Below, in pieces: positions 54,034 to 62,735 of a stretch of DNA of 64,000 nt (the first letter of the stretch is position 1; each line of letters begins with the position of its first letter). This stretch comes from Ruegeria sp. THAF33 (GTDB taxonomy: Bacteria; Pseudomonadota; Alphaproteobacteria; Rhodobacterales; Rhodobacteraceae), in contig NZ_CP045384.1 of the NCBI RefSeq assembly GCF_009363615.1, forward strand, positions 1 through 64,000, in the 5' to 3' direction. The notes under the pieces were generated by a model. The model was given only the letters and a program-made list of their open reading frames with translations. It was not told where the DNA came from and did not search any database. The position numbers were made by a program, and so were the translations under genes.

Positions 54034-54804
54034 ATGAATTTCAAGCCGATTTCCGTTGGAGCGCTGATGATGGCAATGGCAACCACAGCATCGGCGGAGT
54101 GGTCGTTCAGTTCCGGGCCTAGTCCCAATGCATTTATTCAGACCGGAAACATGACGCTGGAACTTCAGTGTAACCGTATCCGCTTTGCTCCGGCTGGATA
54201 TGAGGACAGCCAGGACATTGTGCAGAAGCAGGGGCTTTCCATTCGATTTTTGAAGAACGGCACCACCGAAGTTGGGGCATTTCAGGTTGGCGCAGAAAAC
54301 GCTGCCGTGCAGATCGTCGACAACTATCCCGTCGAAGTCAGTTTCAATAGTCAAGAGGACTATGGTTTTGTACTGGACCAGCTTGCGGCCAATGCATCGG
54401 TTAATCTGTCCATGATTGATCAAGATATCAGCTATGGAATCTTTGACTTGAAAGGTTCCAGCGCGGCAATTCAGTCCCTTCGTTCCGCCTGCGATTCAGG
54501 TGCTCGCCAGGGGGCCTCCTACGAAGCGCCCGAAGGCATCGCCTATTGTGGTGGCGGAGCGGTAGAGCGCGTGATCGAACCGGTAATTTTGGACACTCCG
54601 GACGGGGAGTGGGACGCGCGAGTATCGGTCAATGGCGAGTTGATCAGAGCCATGACCGCCTATAGTTATTTTGGAAACTCTAAGCCGCCGGCCGGATTTG
54701 TCGTCGCCCTGCTTGGGGAAGACAGGTCCGAGTTTCTGATTTTTAACGAAGGCGCGGAAAACTGGCTGGAATACGGGGACTTCAGATATGATCAATGCAA
54801 TTGA
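54034..54804 (+). CDS. Exported protein of unknown function
   Basis: A 256-residue exported protein. Signal peptide PISVGALMMAMATTASA before EWSFSSGP; mature part beta-rich (FIQTGNMTLELQCNRIRF, PVEVSFNSQEDYGFVL) with several cysteines. The ATG at 54034 follows ggagagaaag. It overlaps the next gene by 17 nt. No family recognised. Confidence 0.72.
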   Translation: MNFKPISVGALMMAMATTASAEWSFSSGPSPNAFIQTGNMTLELQCNRIRFAPAGYEDSQDIVQKQGLSIRFLKNGTTEVGAFQVGAENAAVQIVDNYPVEVSFNSQEDYGFVLDQLAANASVNLSMIDQDISYGIFDLKGSSAAIQSLRSACDSGARQGASYEAPEGIAYCGGGAVERVIEPVILDTPDGEWDARVSVNGELIRAMTAYSYFGNSKPPAGFVVALLGEDRSEFLIFNEGAENWLEYGDFRYDQCN

Positions 54805-55324
54805 CGCCGCCTTCCAATCAGTTTCCCCAATAGAGCACCAGCTGAAGTATTTGGTTTCCGGGATCGTACTTGTTTCGGGACTAGTTTGGACCTCACCAGC
54901 TGTCGCGGCTGATGTATCGCAACTTCCGCCCGGTTTGCAGGCGAAGGTTGATCTGGCGGCACGAGCCTGCGCGGAGTTCAACGGCGGTCAGTTTGACATA
55001 GCCTGGGGCGCGGTTGAAAGGGTCGATCTCGACGGAGATCTACAACGCGACTGGGTTCTGAATGAGTCTGGTTTTGCGTGTTCAAGCGCTGCATCCCTTT
55101 ACTGCGGTACCGGCGGATGCATGTCGCATTTTTGGGTTAGCGAAGAGGTGCATTCCCTGCTCAACCAAGGCTGGGCGGTCGTTGATTTTGGGAGCCAACG
55201 CATTGTCATCGCGGACGTGCATGGATCCGATTGCGAGGGAATCAATCCGACGCCATGCGTCAGCGCCAGTATTTGGGATGCCGAAGCCAAGACTTGGCGC
55301 TCGTCTGCTGGAAGCTGGGAGTAA
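54788..55324 (+). CDS. Exported protein with several cysteines
   Basis: A 178-residue protein; a signal-like span YLVSGIVLVSGLVWTSPAVA follows a polar N-terminus, then LPPGLQAKVDLAARACAEFN, DLDGDLQRDWVLNESGFAC, LYCGTGGCMSHFWV and a C-terminal half. The DLDGDLQRD segment resembles a calcium-loop. The translational start is uncertain; the ATG lies 17 nt inside the previous gene. No family recognised. Confidence 0.65.
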   Translation: MINAIDAAFQSVSPIEHQLKYLVSGIVLVSGLVWTSPAVAADVSQLPPGLQAKVDLAARACAEFNGGQFDIAWGAVERVDLDGDLQRDWVLNESGFACSSAASLYCGTGGCMSHFWVSEEVHSLLNQGWAVVDFGSQRIVIADVHGSDCEGINPTPCVSASIWDAEAKTWRSSAGSWE

Positions 55325-56127
55325 ACTGTTTTTTGTGTTTAGCAACTGTGCCAGAGGACCCTGTTTGTTCTTGGGATTCTCTGTGGCATGCAAATCTGTG
55401 GGATAGCTGTACAAAACTGTGACCGAATACCGCGCAGATTTATGGGTTAGGTTCTGCGGTTTTTCTTAAGTCACAGGGCGGCCTATACCCTTCAACCGCA
55501 GGTAAATCCCCACGACCTCAGACAAAAGAACAGATGACGAGGAGGCAACAGCGGCAGATCAGAGTGGTCGGCTCCTGCTGCATTTTGAAGCCTCGGCATG
55601 TGCTTCACCGCAAGTTCTTCGTCACGACACCTCAGGTGGTACCAGTATTAATCGAGCTGATCGGCAGCTCTTCTGGCTTTCATTTCAGCGATCATGGGCG
55701 ACTTTGTGCGAAGGGAAGGCACGCGAGCAGCAACCAGACCACAGCCATTGGCACATTGCCGATTTTTGGGAAGGACGGGAATGGATGTAGGCTCCACAAT
55801 GTTCAAAAACCAAGTTCCCGTTTTCGCAACACGTCGCGCCCCTGGAACAAGGGACGGCTGTTGGTACAGAAGCGGCCATGCGGCCAAAGCAGGCTTGGGT
55901 CATTCACCCCCGGCTTGAACTCGCAAAAACCTGAGAAAGCTTGCTCTGTTACATCGTGCTATCGACAGCAAGTTGCGTGGATGCCGTCGACAACACAGAT
56001 CGCGTAGGACAGCAGCGAAACATCCAAGCACGCGAAATACTCTATTCGAAACCCCCTATTTTCACAGATCTGCTGTGATCCAGTTGGGAGCTCGGCACCT
56101 GATCAGTGGCAGGCCAATTGCTCACGC
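55325..56127. other. Intergenic region without a recognised gene
   Basis: 803 nt. Open frames occur on both strands but without signal peptides, family motifs or ribosome sites; none is called. It may hold decayed coding sequence. Confidence 0.4.
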
Positions 56128-57087
56128 TTAGGGCTTGGCCTTTTGCACAGTTTGCCCGCAGGTAGGGCAGTGATCGGCCTGGGACATGGTCTCAGCGTGT
56201 ACGCGGTTTCGGATATGATCGGCAGCGCGACGCGAGAGACCCAATTGCTTGCGAACGGCTTCAATAACGGCCTCGTCCGCGTCGCAGATATCGCCGTCTT
56301 CCAAGGCCTTTCGAAATTCACGTTCCAGGCTGGCTCGTCGGCGGTGCAACTGGTCGTTCAGACCGCTGGCAATGATCCCTGCGGGCAATGCGGCCATCCC
56401 AATGCCAATCACCGTGATCGCAGCGCCGAAGATCTTACCGGCAACTGTCACGGGCGTTACGTCGCCATAACCAACGGTCGTAAGCGTTGCCATCGCCCAC
56501 CACATCGCCGCTGGGATCGATCCAAATGCCTCCGGTTGCGCCTCGTGCTCTGCCAGCCATGCACCGCTGGCAGCAAAGATCAGCATCACCATCAGGATGA
56601 AAAAACCTGCAAAAAAGGCGCCGGCCTCTTCCTCAAACACAGCGAGCAGCATTCCGAGTGCAGGCGAGTACCGAGTGAGTTTGAGGAGCCGCAACATGCG
56701 GAAGGTCCGCAACAGACGCAGATCAACCGGGAAGATCAAATAGAGCAGCGCAGGTAAAATCGCTAATAAATCGATGATGGCGATCGGGGAGACGGCCCAG
56801 GCAGCGCGCGTTTTGTAACTTGGATTTTCGGTGGCGACCCACAGTCTTGCCGCGTATTCGACAACGAATACGAATAGAGAAAAACCCTCAAAGAGGTTCA
56901 GCGCCAGGCCCCAACGAGTATATATGGAGTCGACCGTTTCCAGGATAACGGCGGCCACGTTCAGTGTGATGAGGGCAATTAGAGCTATTTCAAGCAACCA
57001 TGGACCGGTGGCCGCCCTGTCCGGGCGCTCGAGCCACCAATAGACTTTCCTTTTTAGATAGCCCGAATTTGTAACTGCCTCACTCAT
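56128..57087 (-). CDS. Voltage-gated K+ channel-like protein with zinc-ribbon tail
   Basis: A 319-residue channel of the six-span Kv-type. S4-like DLRLLRTFRMLRLLKLTRY carries spaced Arg/Lys charges, and the pore helix ends in the selectivity filter TTVGYGD. The C-terminal cytoplasmic part has a helical domain and a short CPTCGQTV tail, a single CxxC that might bind metal with a partner. It overlaps the start of the LtrA gene upstream by 8 nt and lies downstream of it, so both are probably cotranscribed. Confidence 0.88.
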   Translation of the reverse strand: MSEAVTNSGYLKRKVYWWLERPDRAATGPWLLEIALIALITLNVAAVILETVDSIYTRWGLALNLFEGFSLFVFVVEYAARLWVATENPSYKTRAAWAVSPIAIIDLLAILPALLYLIFPVDLRLLRTFRMLRLLKLTRYSPALGMLLAVFEEEAGAFFAGFFILMVMLIFAASGAWLAEHEAQPEAFGSIPAAMWWAMATLTTVGYGDVTPVTVAGKIFGAAITVIGIGMAALPAGIIASGLNDQLHRRRASLEREFRKALEDGDICDADEAVIEAVRKQLGLSRRAADHIRNRVHAETMSQADHCPTCGQTVQKAKP

Positions 57088-58270
57088 GTCGAAACTGCGT
57101 CCAGGCGCGCGTCAGGGGGATCGCGATTTGCGATAGCAAGGCTGTGCCCCAGATCAGATTGCCAACCAACGAGGGAACATGGGGGACGATAAAGAAACAG
57201 GCAATAGCCAGAACGATCCCAAATACCCGCACATCCCAGCGCCCAAAGTCCGATGCAAGACGGTGTTCAATAACGTTCTGGAGCACCCAAAGCATGGCGA
57301 TATATCCTGCAAGGCCGAAACAGCCAATGGCGGCATATTCGGTCGGGTATGGCTCCCAAAAACCGACTTTGACCTCGGCAGCTAAGGCCACGCCTACCAT
57401 GACGCCGCATAACATCAATATCAGATGCGCAAGCCACCAGATGACCAATGTCGACACCTTCTTGTCGTTGGGCTTGGCGTTGCCGACAAAGTCAAAATAA
57501 ATCCAGCACATGACGAACATCGAAACGCCACCGATGACGAAATTAACAAGCACATCAAGTGAGACTTTGTAGATGCCTTTCTCGGACAAAGTAACGACGA
57601 GTTTGAAGAACCCTTCGCCCAGAACGATCAGTGTCAGCAGAGCAAACCGTTCCGCCATATGGCCAAGGCGCGGGACGAAACGTTCGAAGCGCAATACAGT
57701 GAGGCCTGGGATCATATACATCGCCTGTGTGGCCGCCATTGCGGCAGCAAACACCCAATAGGCCAAGGGTGTTGGCAGAAATGCCGTGATGGCAAAGATC
57801 ACCGCAAAAACCGAAAAATTCCGGATCTGGGCCGTCGACATGGACTCGCCAGATGAATTGACCCGCCGGGCGCGATAGTACAGCGCCGCAAGCAGGACCC
57901 TGTTCGCGGCAAATCCTAACGCGAAGAAAACCCAACCCTTTCCGTCAATAGCCGGGATCGCCGCTGCCATGAACATTACCGTGCAGATCATCACGGCCAT
58001 AATCAGCCGGTGCCAGAAATCGGTGCTGACGAAGATCGAGTTGAATATGCTGAGTTCGCCCCACGCGTACCAGAGCGTGATGAAGACCCCAGCGAACACA
58101 AGAAACCCATGCAGATCGAGATGATGCGACAAGTAATTTCCCAGCAGAAAGATCGTCACGACATGGATCAGGTCGTAGAACAGCTCGGCCCAGTGGACAT
58201 GATCATGTGCATGGTCAAGGTCCTGGTGATGTTGGGGCTTTCGCCACATGGGGTGGTCATGCAATGCCAT
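57080..58270 (-). CDS. ltrA: LtrA family membrane protein (low-temperature requirement A-like)
   Basis: A 396-residue multi-span membrane protein: WAELFYDLIHVVTIFLLGNY near the start, FAGVFITLWYAWGELSIFNS, and about ten spans (GFFKLVVTLSEKGIYK, LVNFVIGGVSMFVMCWIYFD). The N-terminus is His-rich (HDHPMWRKPQHHQDLDHAHD), suggesting metal binding. The ATG at 58270 is chosen; the frame opens at a TTG 18 nt earlier. LtrA was linked to low-temperature growth in Listeria; the mechanism is unknown. The K+ channel gene follows with an 8-nt overlap. Confidence 0.88.
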   Translation of the reverse strand: MALHDHPMWRKPQHHQDLDHAHDHVHWAELFYDLIHVVTIFLLGNYLSHHLDLHGFLVFAGVFITLWYAWGELSIFNSIFVSTDFWHRLIMAVMICTVMFMAAAIPAIDGKGWVFFALGFAANRVLLAALYYRARRVNSSGESMSTAQIRNFSVFAVIFAITAFLPTPLAYWVFAAAMAATQAMYMIPGLTVLRFERFVPRLGHMAERFALLTLIVLGEGFFKLVVTLSEKGIYKVSLDVLVNFVIGGVSMFVMCWIYFDFVGNAKPNDKKVSTLVIWWLAHLILMLCGVMVGVALAAEVKVGFWEPYPTEYAAIGCFGLAGYIAMLWVLQNVIEHRLASDFGRWDVRVFGIVLAIACFFIVPHVPSLVGNLIWGTALLSQIAIPLTRAWTQFRHE

Positions 58271-58303
58271 AAAATGGGAACTCTTCAAGGTTGAAAGGCT
58301 GTG

Positions 58304-58322
58304 GTGGCCGACAAGCGGCCAC
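58304..58322 (-). promoter_or_regulatory. Hairpin between the DsbA-like gene and ltrA
   Basis: Arms gtggccg (58304-58310) and cggccac (58316-58322), loop acaag. No T-run on either side. May be a weak terminator for the DsbA-like unit. Confidence 0.4.
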
Positions 58323-58468
58323 CCAGATTGAGTTTCACTATAAGATGAAGGTTGTCGCGGAGACTTTCGTCATGCAACCCCCACAATGGTTGTTCAGCGA
58401 TGGCATGCCAGGCAATACCCGCCCGATCGTGGGTTTATTGCGCTGGCAGTGCCCGGTATTCACGGATG

Positions 58469-59122
58469 TCACGCGGCCCTGTCGTCTCGTAGATGCAGCA
58501 GGATGCGGGCGTAGTTTTCCTCGCCCTGCGCGCCGGTCACAAGGTGACGTTTGTCGAACACCATTGCGGGCACACCCTGAACTCCTCGGCTGATCCAAAA
58601 TTGCTCTTTCTGGCGCACGTGATTGGCCCGATCTTGGCTTTGCAACATGTCCAACGCATCCGCGCGGTTCAGCCCGATGCCAGCAGCCGCATCGGCCAGA
58701 ACCTGTATGTCCGAGACGTTTTCGCGGCGTGTAAAGAACGCCGAAAAAAGGGCCTGCTTCATTTCATGGCCGTTGCCTGGTTCGGCGGCCCAGTCAATCA
58801 ATTGATGCGCACGGAAGGTGTTATACATCCGCATGTCATCGGCGTAATTGAACGTGAACCCCAGTGCCGCGCCCATCTCTGTCAGGCGGGCTCGTGCCTT
58901 GATCGACCCTTCCAGCGTCGTCCCGTATTTCGATGCCAAGTGGTCGCGCAGGTTCTTACCACCCTCGGCCATCTGTGGATTCAACTCGAATGGATGCCAA
59001 TGGATATCCAGTTCGGTCTGAGTGTCGCGCGCGGCTTTGGCAAGTTGGTGATAGCCGATCACACACCAAGGACAAACAACGTCTGACACGATATCGACGC
59101 GAATAGGCAGAGCAGCTTGCAC
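58469..59122 (-). CDS. DsbA family oxidoreductase (FrnE-like)
   Basis: A 217-residue thioredoxin-fold protein without a signal peptide, with VCPWC (CPWC) near residue 17 and the FrnE-type segments HWHPFELNPQMAEGG, MYNTFRAHQLIDWA and GVQGVPAMVFDKRH (cis-Pro). Cytoplasmic disulphide or 2-hydroxychromene-type isomerase-like activity is typical. The GST gene begins 3 nt upstream in the same direction. Confidence 0.9.
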   Translation of the reverse strand: MQAALPIRVDIVSDVVCPWCVIGYHQLAKAARDTQTELDIHWHPFELNPQMAEGGKNLRDHLASKYGTTLEGSIKARARLTEMGAALGFTFNYADDMRMYNTFRAHQLIDWAAEPGNGHEMKQALFSAFFTRRENVSDIQVLADAAAGIGLNRADALDMLQSQDRANHVRQKEQFWISRGVQGVPAMVFDKRHLVTGAQGEENYARILLHLRDDRAA

Positions 59123-59125
59123 GGC

Positions 59126-59845
59126 TCAGGTTCCTCTCACGTCGCCGGAAAAACGCGCCGCGTTTTCCTTGGCAAAGGCGCTGGCATCTGCGTCAGCATC
59201 CCAGAACTGTGGGTTAGCCTTGGGGATGGTTAGCGCTCGCTGGACGGCAGGTCGCGCATCCATACGGTCGAACCAGGCGTTCAGATGCGGTAGGTCCGAC
59301 ACATCCACCCGTGCCCAGACATAAGCACGCGCCCACGGGTACAGCATCATGTCGGCAATGGTGTATTCGTCCGCTGCGATCCAGTCCCGCCCGTCCAGAC
59401 GCGTATTCATCACCTCCATCAACCGGCGGCTTTCTTCCACGTAGCGACGGATTGAAAAGGGCTCTTCATGGCCATTAGGCGCAGCGATGTGCTGGAAATA
59501 CATCGCTTGTCCCATCATCGGCCCGACGTGACCGACCTGAAAAAGCATCCACTGCATTACCTCGGACCGCTTGGCCGGGTCCGAAGGCAGGAATTTTCCG
59601 TATTTCTCGGCCAGATGCCACAGGATCGCGCCGGATTCGAAGATCGCGCGGCCTTCCGAACGGTCCTCAATCGTTGGGATCTTTCCGTTCGGATTAAGCG
59701 CTAAATAGTCTGGCGCCTTCTGCTCGTGTTTGGAAAAGTTGATATGGGTCAGGTCGTAGGCGATACCTGCCTCTTCCAGAAAAATGACCGGTTTGTAGCC
59801 GTTCATCGTGCCTGCGGTATACAGGTGAATATCAGGCTGGGACAT
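59126..59845 (-). CDS. Glutathione S-transferase family protein
   Basis: A 239-residue GST. The N-terminal thioredoxin-like domain has VIFLEEAGIAYDLTHINF and LALNPNGKIPTIED (cis-Pro), and FESGAILWHLAEKYG binds glutathione; the C-terminal helical domain has WIAADEYTIADMMLYPWARA. The ATG at 59845 follows gagg on this strand. It overlaps the end of the MdaB-like gene by 14 nt and is followed by the DsbA-like gene, forming a thiol/quinone-stress unit. Confidence 0.92.
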   Translation of the reverse strand: MSQPDIHLYTAGTMNGYKPVIFLEEAGIAYDLTHINFSKHEQKAPDYLALNPNGKIPTIEDRSEGRAIFESGAILWHLAEKYGKFLPSDPAKRSEVMQWMLFQVGHVGPMMGQAMYFQHIAAPNGHEEPFSIRRYVEESRRLMEVMNTRLDGRDWIAADEYTIADMMLYPWARAYVWARVDVSDLPHLNAWFDRMDARPAVQRALTIPKANPQFWDADADASAFAKENAARFSGDVRGT

Positions 59846-60452
59846 GTTCAACCTCGGCAAATGTGGTTTTCAGATGTGCGTCAAATCGAGCAAAATCGGC
59901 CTCGATTTCCGGGTTCTTCATAACATCGAATGCAGCAAAAGTCGTAAGGGGCTGCATGGCAAAGAACTTTGCGTTCAGGTGCATTGGCGCTAGCAGGTCG
60001 TCGACGCTGGCACCCGCAAAGAAAGGCTCGGACTCGTCATCGAATGCTTCTTTCGGGGCGTTGAAGGTAACTGACAGCATGTATTTCTTACCGTTTAGCG
60101 TGCCGCCGGTACCGTAATTGACTTTGGGCGCGTCGGTCGTTCGGCCGTCACCTGCACACAAGCGGCCGTCCATACCGGTCGTGTACACCTCATCGATGTA
60201 TTTCTTGAAAACCCAAGGAACGCCCATCCAGTTCACCGGGAACTGCATGATGACTGTATCGGCCCACAGGTGCGCGTCGACCTCTGCATTCGCGTCATAT
60301 CCATCAGCGACAGTGGTCACGCGCACGTCGTGCCCCATTGCTGCCAGCGTATTCCGCGCACGTTCAACGAGGCTTGCATTCAACTGTCCGGGGGCGAATT
60401 CGTAGGGCTGGGTGCCGTTCACGATCAGGATTTTGCTCATGTCCATATCCAT
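59832..60452 (-). CDS. NAD(P)H quinone reductase, MdaB-like
   Basis: A flavodoxin-fold quinone reductase of about 206 residues. KILIVNGTQPYEFAPGQLN starts the fold; MQFPVNWMGVPWVFKKYID and MLSVTFNAPKEAFDDESEPF are MdaB signatures. ATGs at 60452, 60446 and 60440 are all in frame; the last (ggatatgg upstream) is the most usual protein start. It is divergent from the HxlR regulator and followed by the GST and DsbA-like genes. Confidence 0.9.
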   Translation of the reverse strand: MDMDMSKILIVNGTQPYEFAPGQLNASLVERARNTLAAMGHDVRVTTVADGYDANAEVDAHLWADTVIMQFPVNWMGVPWVFKKYIDEVYTTGMDGRLCAGDGRTTDAPKVNYGTGGTLNGKKYMLSVTFNAPKEAFDDESEPFFAGASVDDLLAPMHLNAKFFAMQPLTTFAAFDVMKNPEIEADFARFDAHLKTTFAEVEHVPA

Positions 60453-60563
60453 ATGTGCAGTTTCTGAACCCTTGACTTTCGCCGGGTTCAGAAAGCATTT
60501 GAGAGTGTAGGTATGAGAAATCAACCAGTATACTTTTGGTAACCTGGCTATCTGAGCGGAAGG
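60453..60563. promoter_or_regulatory. Divergent promoter/operator region for HxlR and MdaB
   Basis: About 110 nt. At its centre accagtatacttttggt (near 60523-60540) contains the palindrome GTATAC flanked by acca/tggt. HxlR regulators usually bind such palindromes between themselves and a divergent quinone-reductase gene. Confidence 0.45.
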
Positions 60564-60932
60564 ATGACAATGCGAGCGCGGATTGAAGAGGACGCCAAAG
60601 GCCGTCGACAGGTCTCGGAGGCCTGTCTGGAGCCATGCGCAATCGAAAGAGGTATGCGGATCATTGGCGGAAAATGGACCGGATCGATTTTGTGGCACCT
60701 CAAAGATGGCCCCGTGCGTTTTAACGATCTATCGCGTATGATCGGTGGGGCTAGTAAGAAGATGATCGCTGAGAGATTACGCCAACTTGAGGAGCAGGGT
60801 TTGGTTGCAAGACAAGTGATGGATACTTCCCCTGTTTCGGTTCAATATTCCATCACCGAGTTTGGCAGCACAGCCCTTGGATTCCTCGATAAGCTAAGAA
60901 AGTGGAGTGAAGAGCTGCCTAACGATTTATAG
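60564..60932 (+). CDS. HxlR family transcriptional regulator
   Basis: A winged-helix regulator of 122 residues. EACLEPCAIERGMRIIGGKW, TGSILWHLKDGPVRFNDLS, RMIGGASKKMIAERLRQLEE and YSITEFGSTAL are all family-typical. The N-terminal cysteines (CLEPC) could sense electrophiles, as in YodB/HypR-type members; inferred. ATG 60570 is an alternative start with aagga at good spacing. It likely represses the divergent MdaB-like gene and its downstream GST. Confidence 0.9.
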   Translation: MTMRARIEEDAKGRRQVSEACLEPCAIERGMRIIGGKWTGSILWHLKDGPVRFNDLSRMIGGASKKMIAERLRQLEEQGLVARQVMDTSPVSVQYSITEFGSTALGFLDKLRKWSEELPNDL

Positions 60933-61111
60933 CGATGACTTTTATATGCTTGCTCTTACCTTAAAGCTTAAGTTTTTAATGACCCCGCAACAAACTTGTA
61001 ATTTCTTCAACACTGCAAATGAAGGGGCTTGGCGACGCAGAACAGAATTCCGCGAGACTGTTGTTTATGAAAGCTATTTGCGCGAGTTTTGACAAGAAAT
61101 GATCGAAATAT

Positions 61112-61130
61112 ACCAAAGCGAAGCTTTGGT
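61112..61130. terminator. Perfect 8-bp stem-loop
   Basis: Arms accaaagc (61112-61119) and gctttggt (61123-61130) with a 3-nt loop. About 180 nt after the HxlR stop; no T-run. Confidence 0.35.
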
Positions 61131-61409
61131 GCAGCAGTGTGTTTTGGAACGACTTTCTACGGGGCCGTTCAATGACATTTGAACTGACACGTGCCGTAAC
61201 AGCCGGCCCGCAGACTGCTAGTTCTGCCAAATCGAGTTCTCGCATCCGCAGCGAACGGCTGCTTTGTTCGCAAAGCTGTCATTCGAGGTATTGTGTCAAA
61301 CGTCCAAATCGAGCCCAAAGAGGCCACTCGCTCAAACTTGGCTGGGTGCCGATAATTGTCCCATAACCGTCTATTTGACTGATTGGTTGCCAGAATCGCA
61401 GTCTTAGGT

Positions 61410-61433
61410 GATCCTTCAAGAAATCGAAGGATC
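61410..61433 (+). promoter_or_regulatory. Hairpin covering the ribosome site of the DUF3300 gene
   Basis: Arms gatccttc (61410-61417) and gaaggatc (61426-61433) pair perfectly over 8 bp. The right arm contains the ribosome-binding sequence gaagg, ending 5 nt before the ATG at 61439, so folding would hide the start site. Confidence 0.55.
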
Positions 61434-61438
61434 GCAAT

Positions 61439-62734
61439 ATGTTCAGGTTTCTATTAATTGCATTCGGTATTTGCGTATCTACTTCCGCGTTAGCGCAAGA
61501 GTCGTCCGAAGATGTAGCGGCAAAAGATGATATCTCGGCGACCTCATCCAGCCTGCTAACTGGCGCTGAGTTGCAGACATTGGTCGCCCCGGTTGCTCTT
61601 TATCCCGACACGCTTCTCATACAGATATTTGTCGCGGCCACCCAGCCGTTGGAAATTGTTAAGGCTGAACGGTATCTGCTGGACAACGCCGATCGCGACC
61701 CTGCTGAGCTTGAGCTGGAAATCGAAGCAATGGGATGGGATCCTTCCGTCAGTGTGTTGGCGACGGCGTTCCCCGAAATTGTTGGTCAGATGGCCACCCA
61801 TATTGACTGGACCGAGACAGTCGGCACAGCCATGTTGGCCCAGTCCGATGATGTGATGGATGCGGTGCAGGTCATGCGGGATCAGGCAATTGACAGCGGC
61901 GCTCTTGTTTCAGGGCCCGAGCAAACTGTCGAAGTATCTGACGACGACACAGTGATAATTACACCGACGGAGCCCGAAACGGTATACGTCCCACAATACA
62001 ATCCCGAGACTGTTTATACTGGCCGGTCAACCGGGGATGTTGTGGGCGCCGCATTACTGACTTTTGGCACTGTTGCCCTGATCGACGAGATTTTTGACGA
62101 CGACGATGATTGGTACGACTATTGGGGGTGCCGAAATTGTGGTGGTTGGGGCGGCGGTCCAATTTACAGAAATCCAGACATCGATATTGACGTCGATGGC
62201 AACGTCAATATTGGCAATGATATAGATTTAGGTGACCGAACGAATATCGGATGGAATCCCGATCCTGACCGGCAACAGGAGGCCCGGAACAAAATAGCTG
62301 ACCACAAAAGACCTGAAGGTGGCCGTGGCGACTTGCCGGTTAACCGTCCTGACGGTCGCACCGATGAACTGCGTGCAAAGTTGAGCCGAGAATCTGGTGC
62401 TGCGGATATTAGCCTAGACCGCGGGGCGGCCGCGGCTGCGGTCGGTGCAGGGGCTGTAGCAGGCGGGGCTTTGGTGAACCGTGGCAACGCTAATCGGGAC
62501 AAGGTCGCCGCAAAGCAACAGGCTATTGATCGCACCAAACGTCCAGATGCTACGAAAAAGCCAGTCGCGCAAGGACCGCAGACTGCGAAGAAGCCGTTGG
62601 CGAAGAAGGCCGTATCGGCGCAGGGCAAGCCCAAGGCATCCAAAGGGCAAGCGATGAAGAAAAAAGCGTCCGGTAGCAGAACGCAAAGCGCGTCCAAGCG
62701 TGGACATGCAGCTAAAGGCAAGCGGAGACGGTAA
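61439..62734 (+). CDS. Exported DUF3300 protein
   Basis: A 431-residue exported protein. Signal peptide LLIAFGICVSTSALAQ; the DUF3300 core shows LVAPVALYPDTLLIQIFVAA, MGWDPSVSVLATAFPEIVGQ, AMLAQSDDVMDAVQVMRDQA and VYVPQYNPETVYTGRS. The middle is acidic and Asp/Asn/Gly-rich; the C-terminal 120 residues are a low-complexity Ala/Lys/Gly tail ending in a very basic stretch (AAKGKRRR). The tail may bind nucleic acid or the cell surface. It precedes a DUF2950 gene by 1 nt, a common pairing. Function unknown. Confidence 0.88.
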   Translation: MFRFLLIAFGICVSTSALAQESSEDVAAKDDISATSSSLLTGAELQTLVAPVALYPDTLLIQIFVAATQPLEIVKAERYLLDNADRDPAELELEIEAMGWDPSVSVLATAFPEIVGQMATHIDWTETVGTAMLAQSDDVMDAVQVMRDQAIDSGALVSGPEQTVEVSDDDTVIITPTEPETVYVPQYNPETVYTGRSTGDVVGAALLTFGTVALIDEIFDDDDDWYDYWGCRNCGGWGGGPIYRNPDIDIDVDGNVNIGNDIDLGDRTNIGWNPDPDRQQEARNKIADHKRPEGGRGDLPVNRPDGRTDELRAKLSRESGAADISLDRGAAAAAVGAGAVAGGALVNRGNANRDKVAAKQQAIDRTKRPDATKKPVAQGPQTAKKPLAKKAVSAQGKPKASKGQAMKKKASGSRTQSASKRGHAAKGKRRR

Positions 62735-62735
62735 G

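Larger units (their letters stand above)
60933..61438. other. Intergenic region without a recognised gene
   Basis: 506 nt between the HxlR and DUF3300 genes. It holds the stem-loop at 61112-61130 and the leader hairpin of the DUF3300 gene at 61410-61433. Short frames on both strands show no family. Confidence 0.45.

Noticed and set aside
55534..56007. 157-codon plus-strand frame in the 55.3-56.1 kb gap
   Set aside because: Amino-acid make-up looks random, with no domain, signal or ribosome site; an overlapping frame on the minus strand is equally open.
60976..61245. 89-codon minus-strand frame between the HxlR and DUF3300 genes
   Set aside because: No homologous motif recognised; a perfect hairpin lies inside it, as in non-coding DNA.
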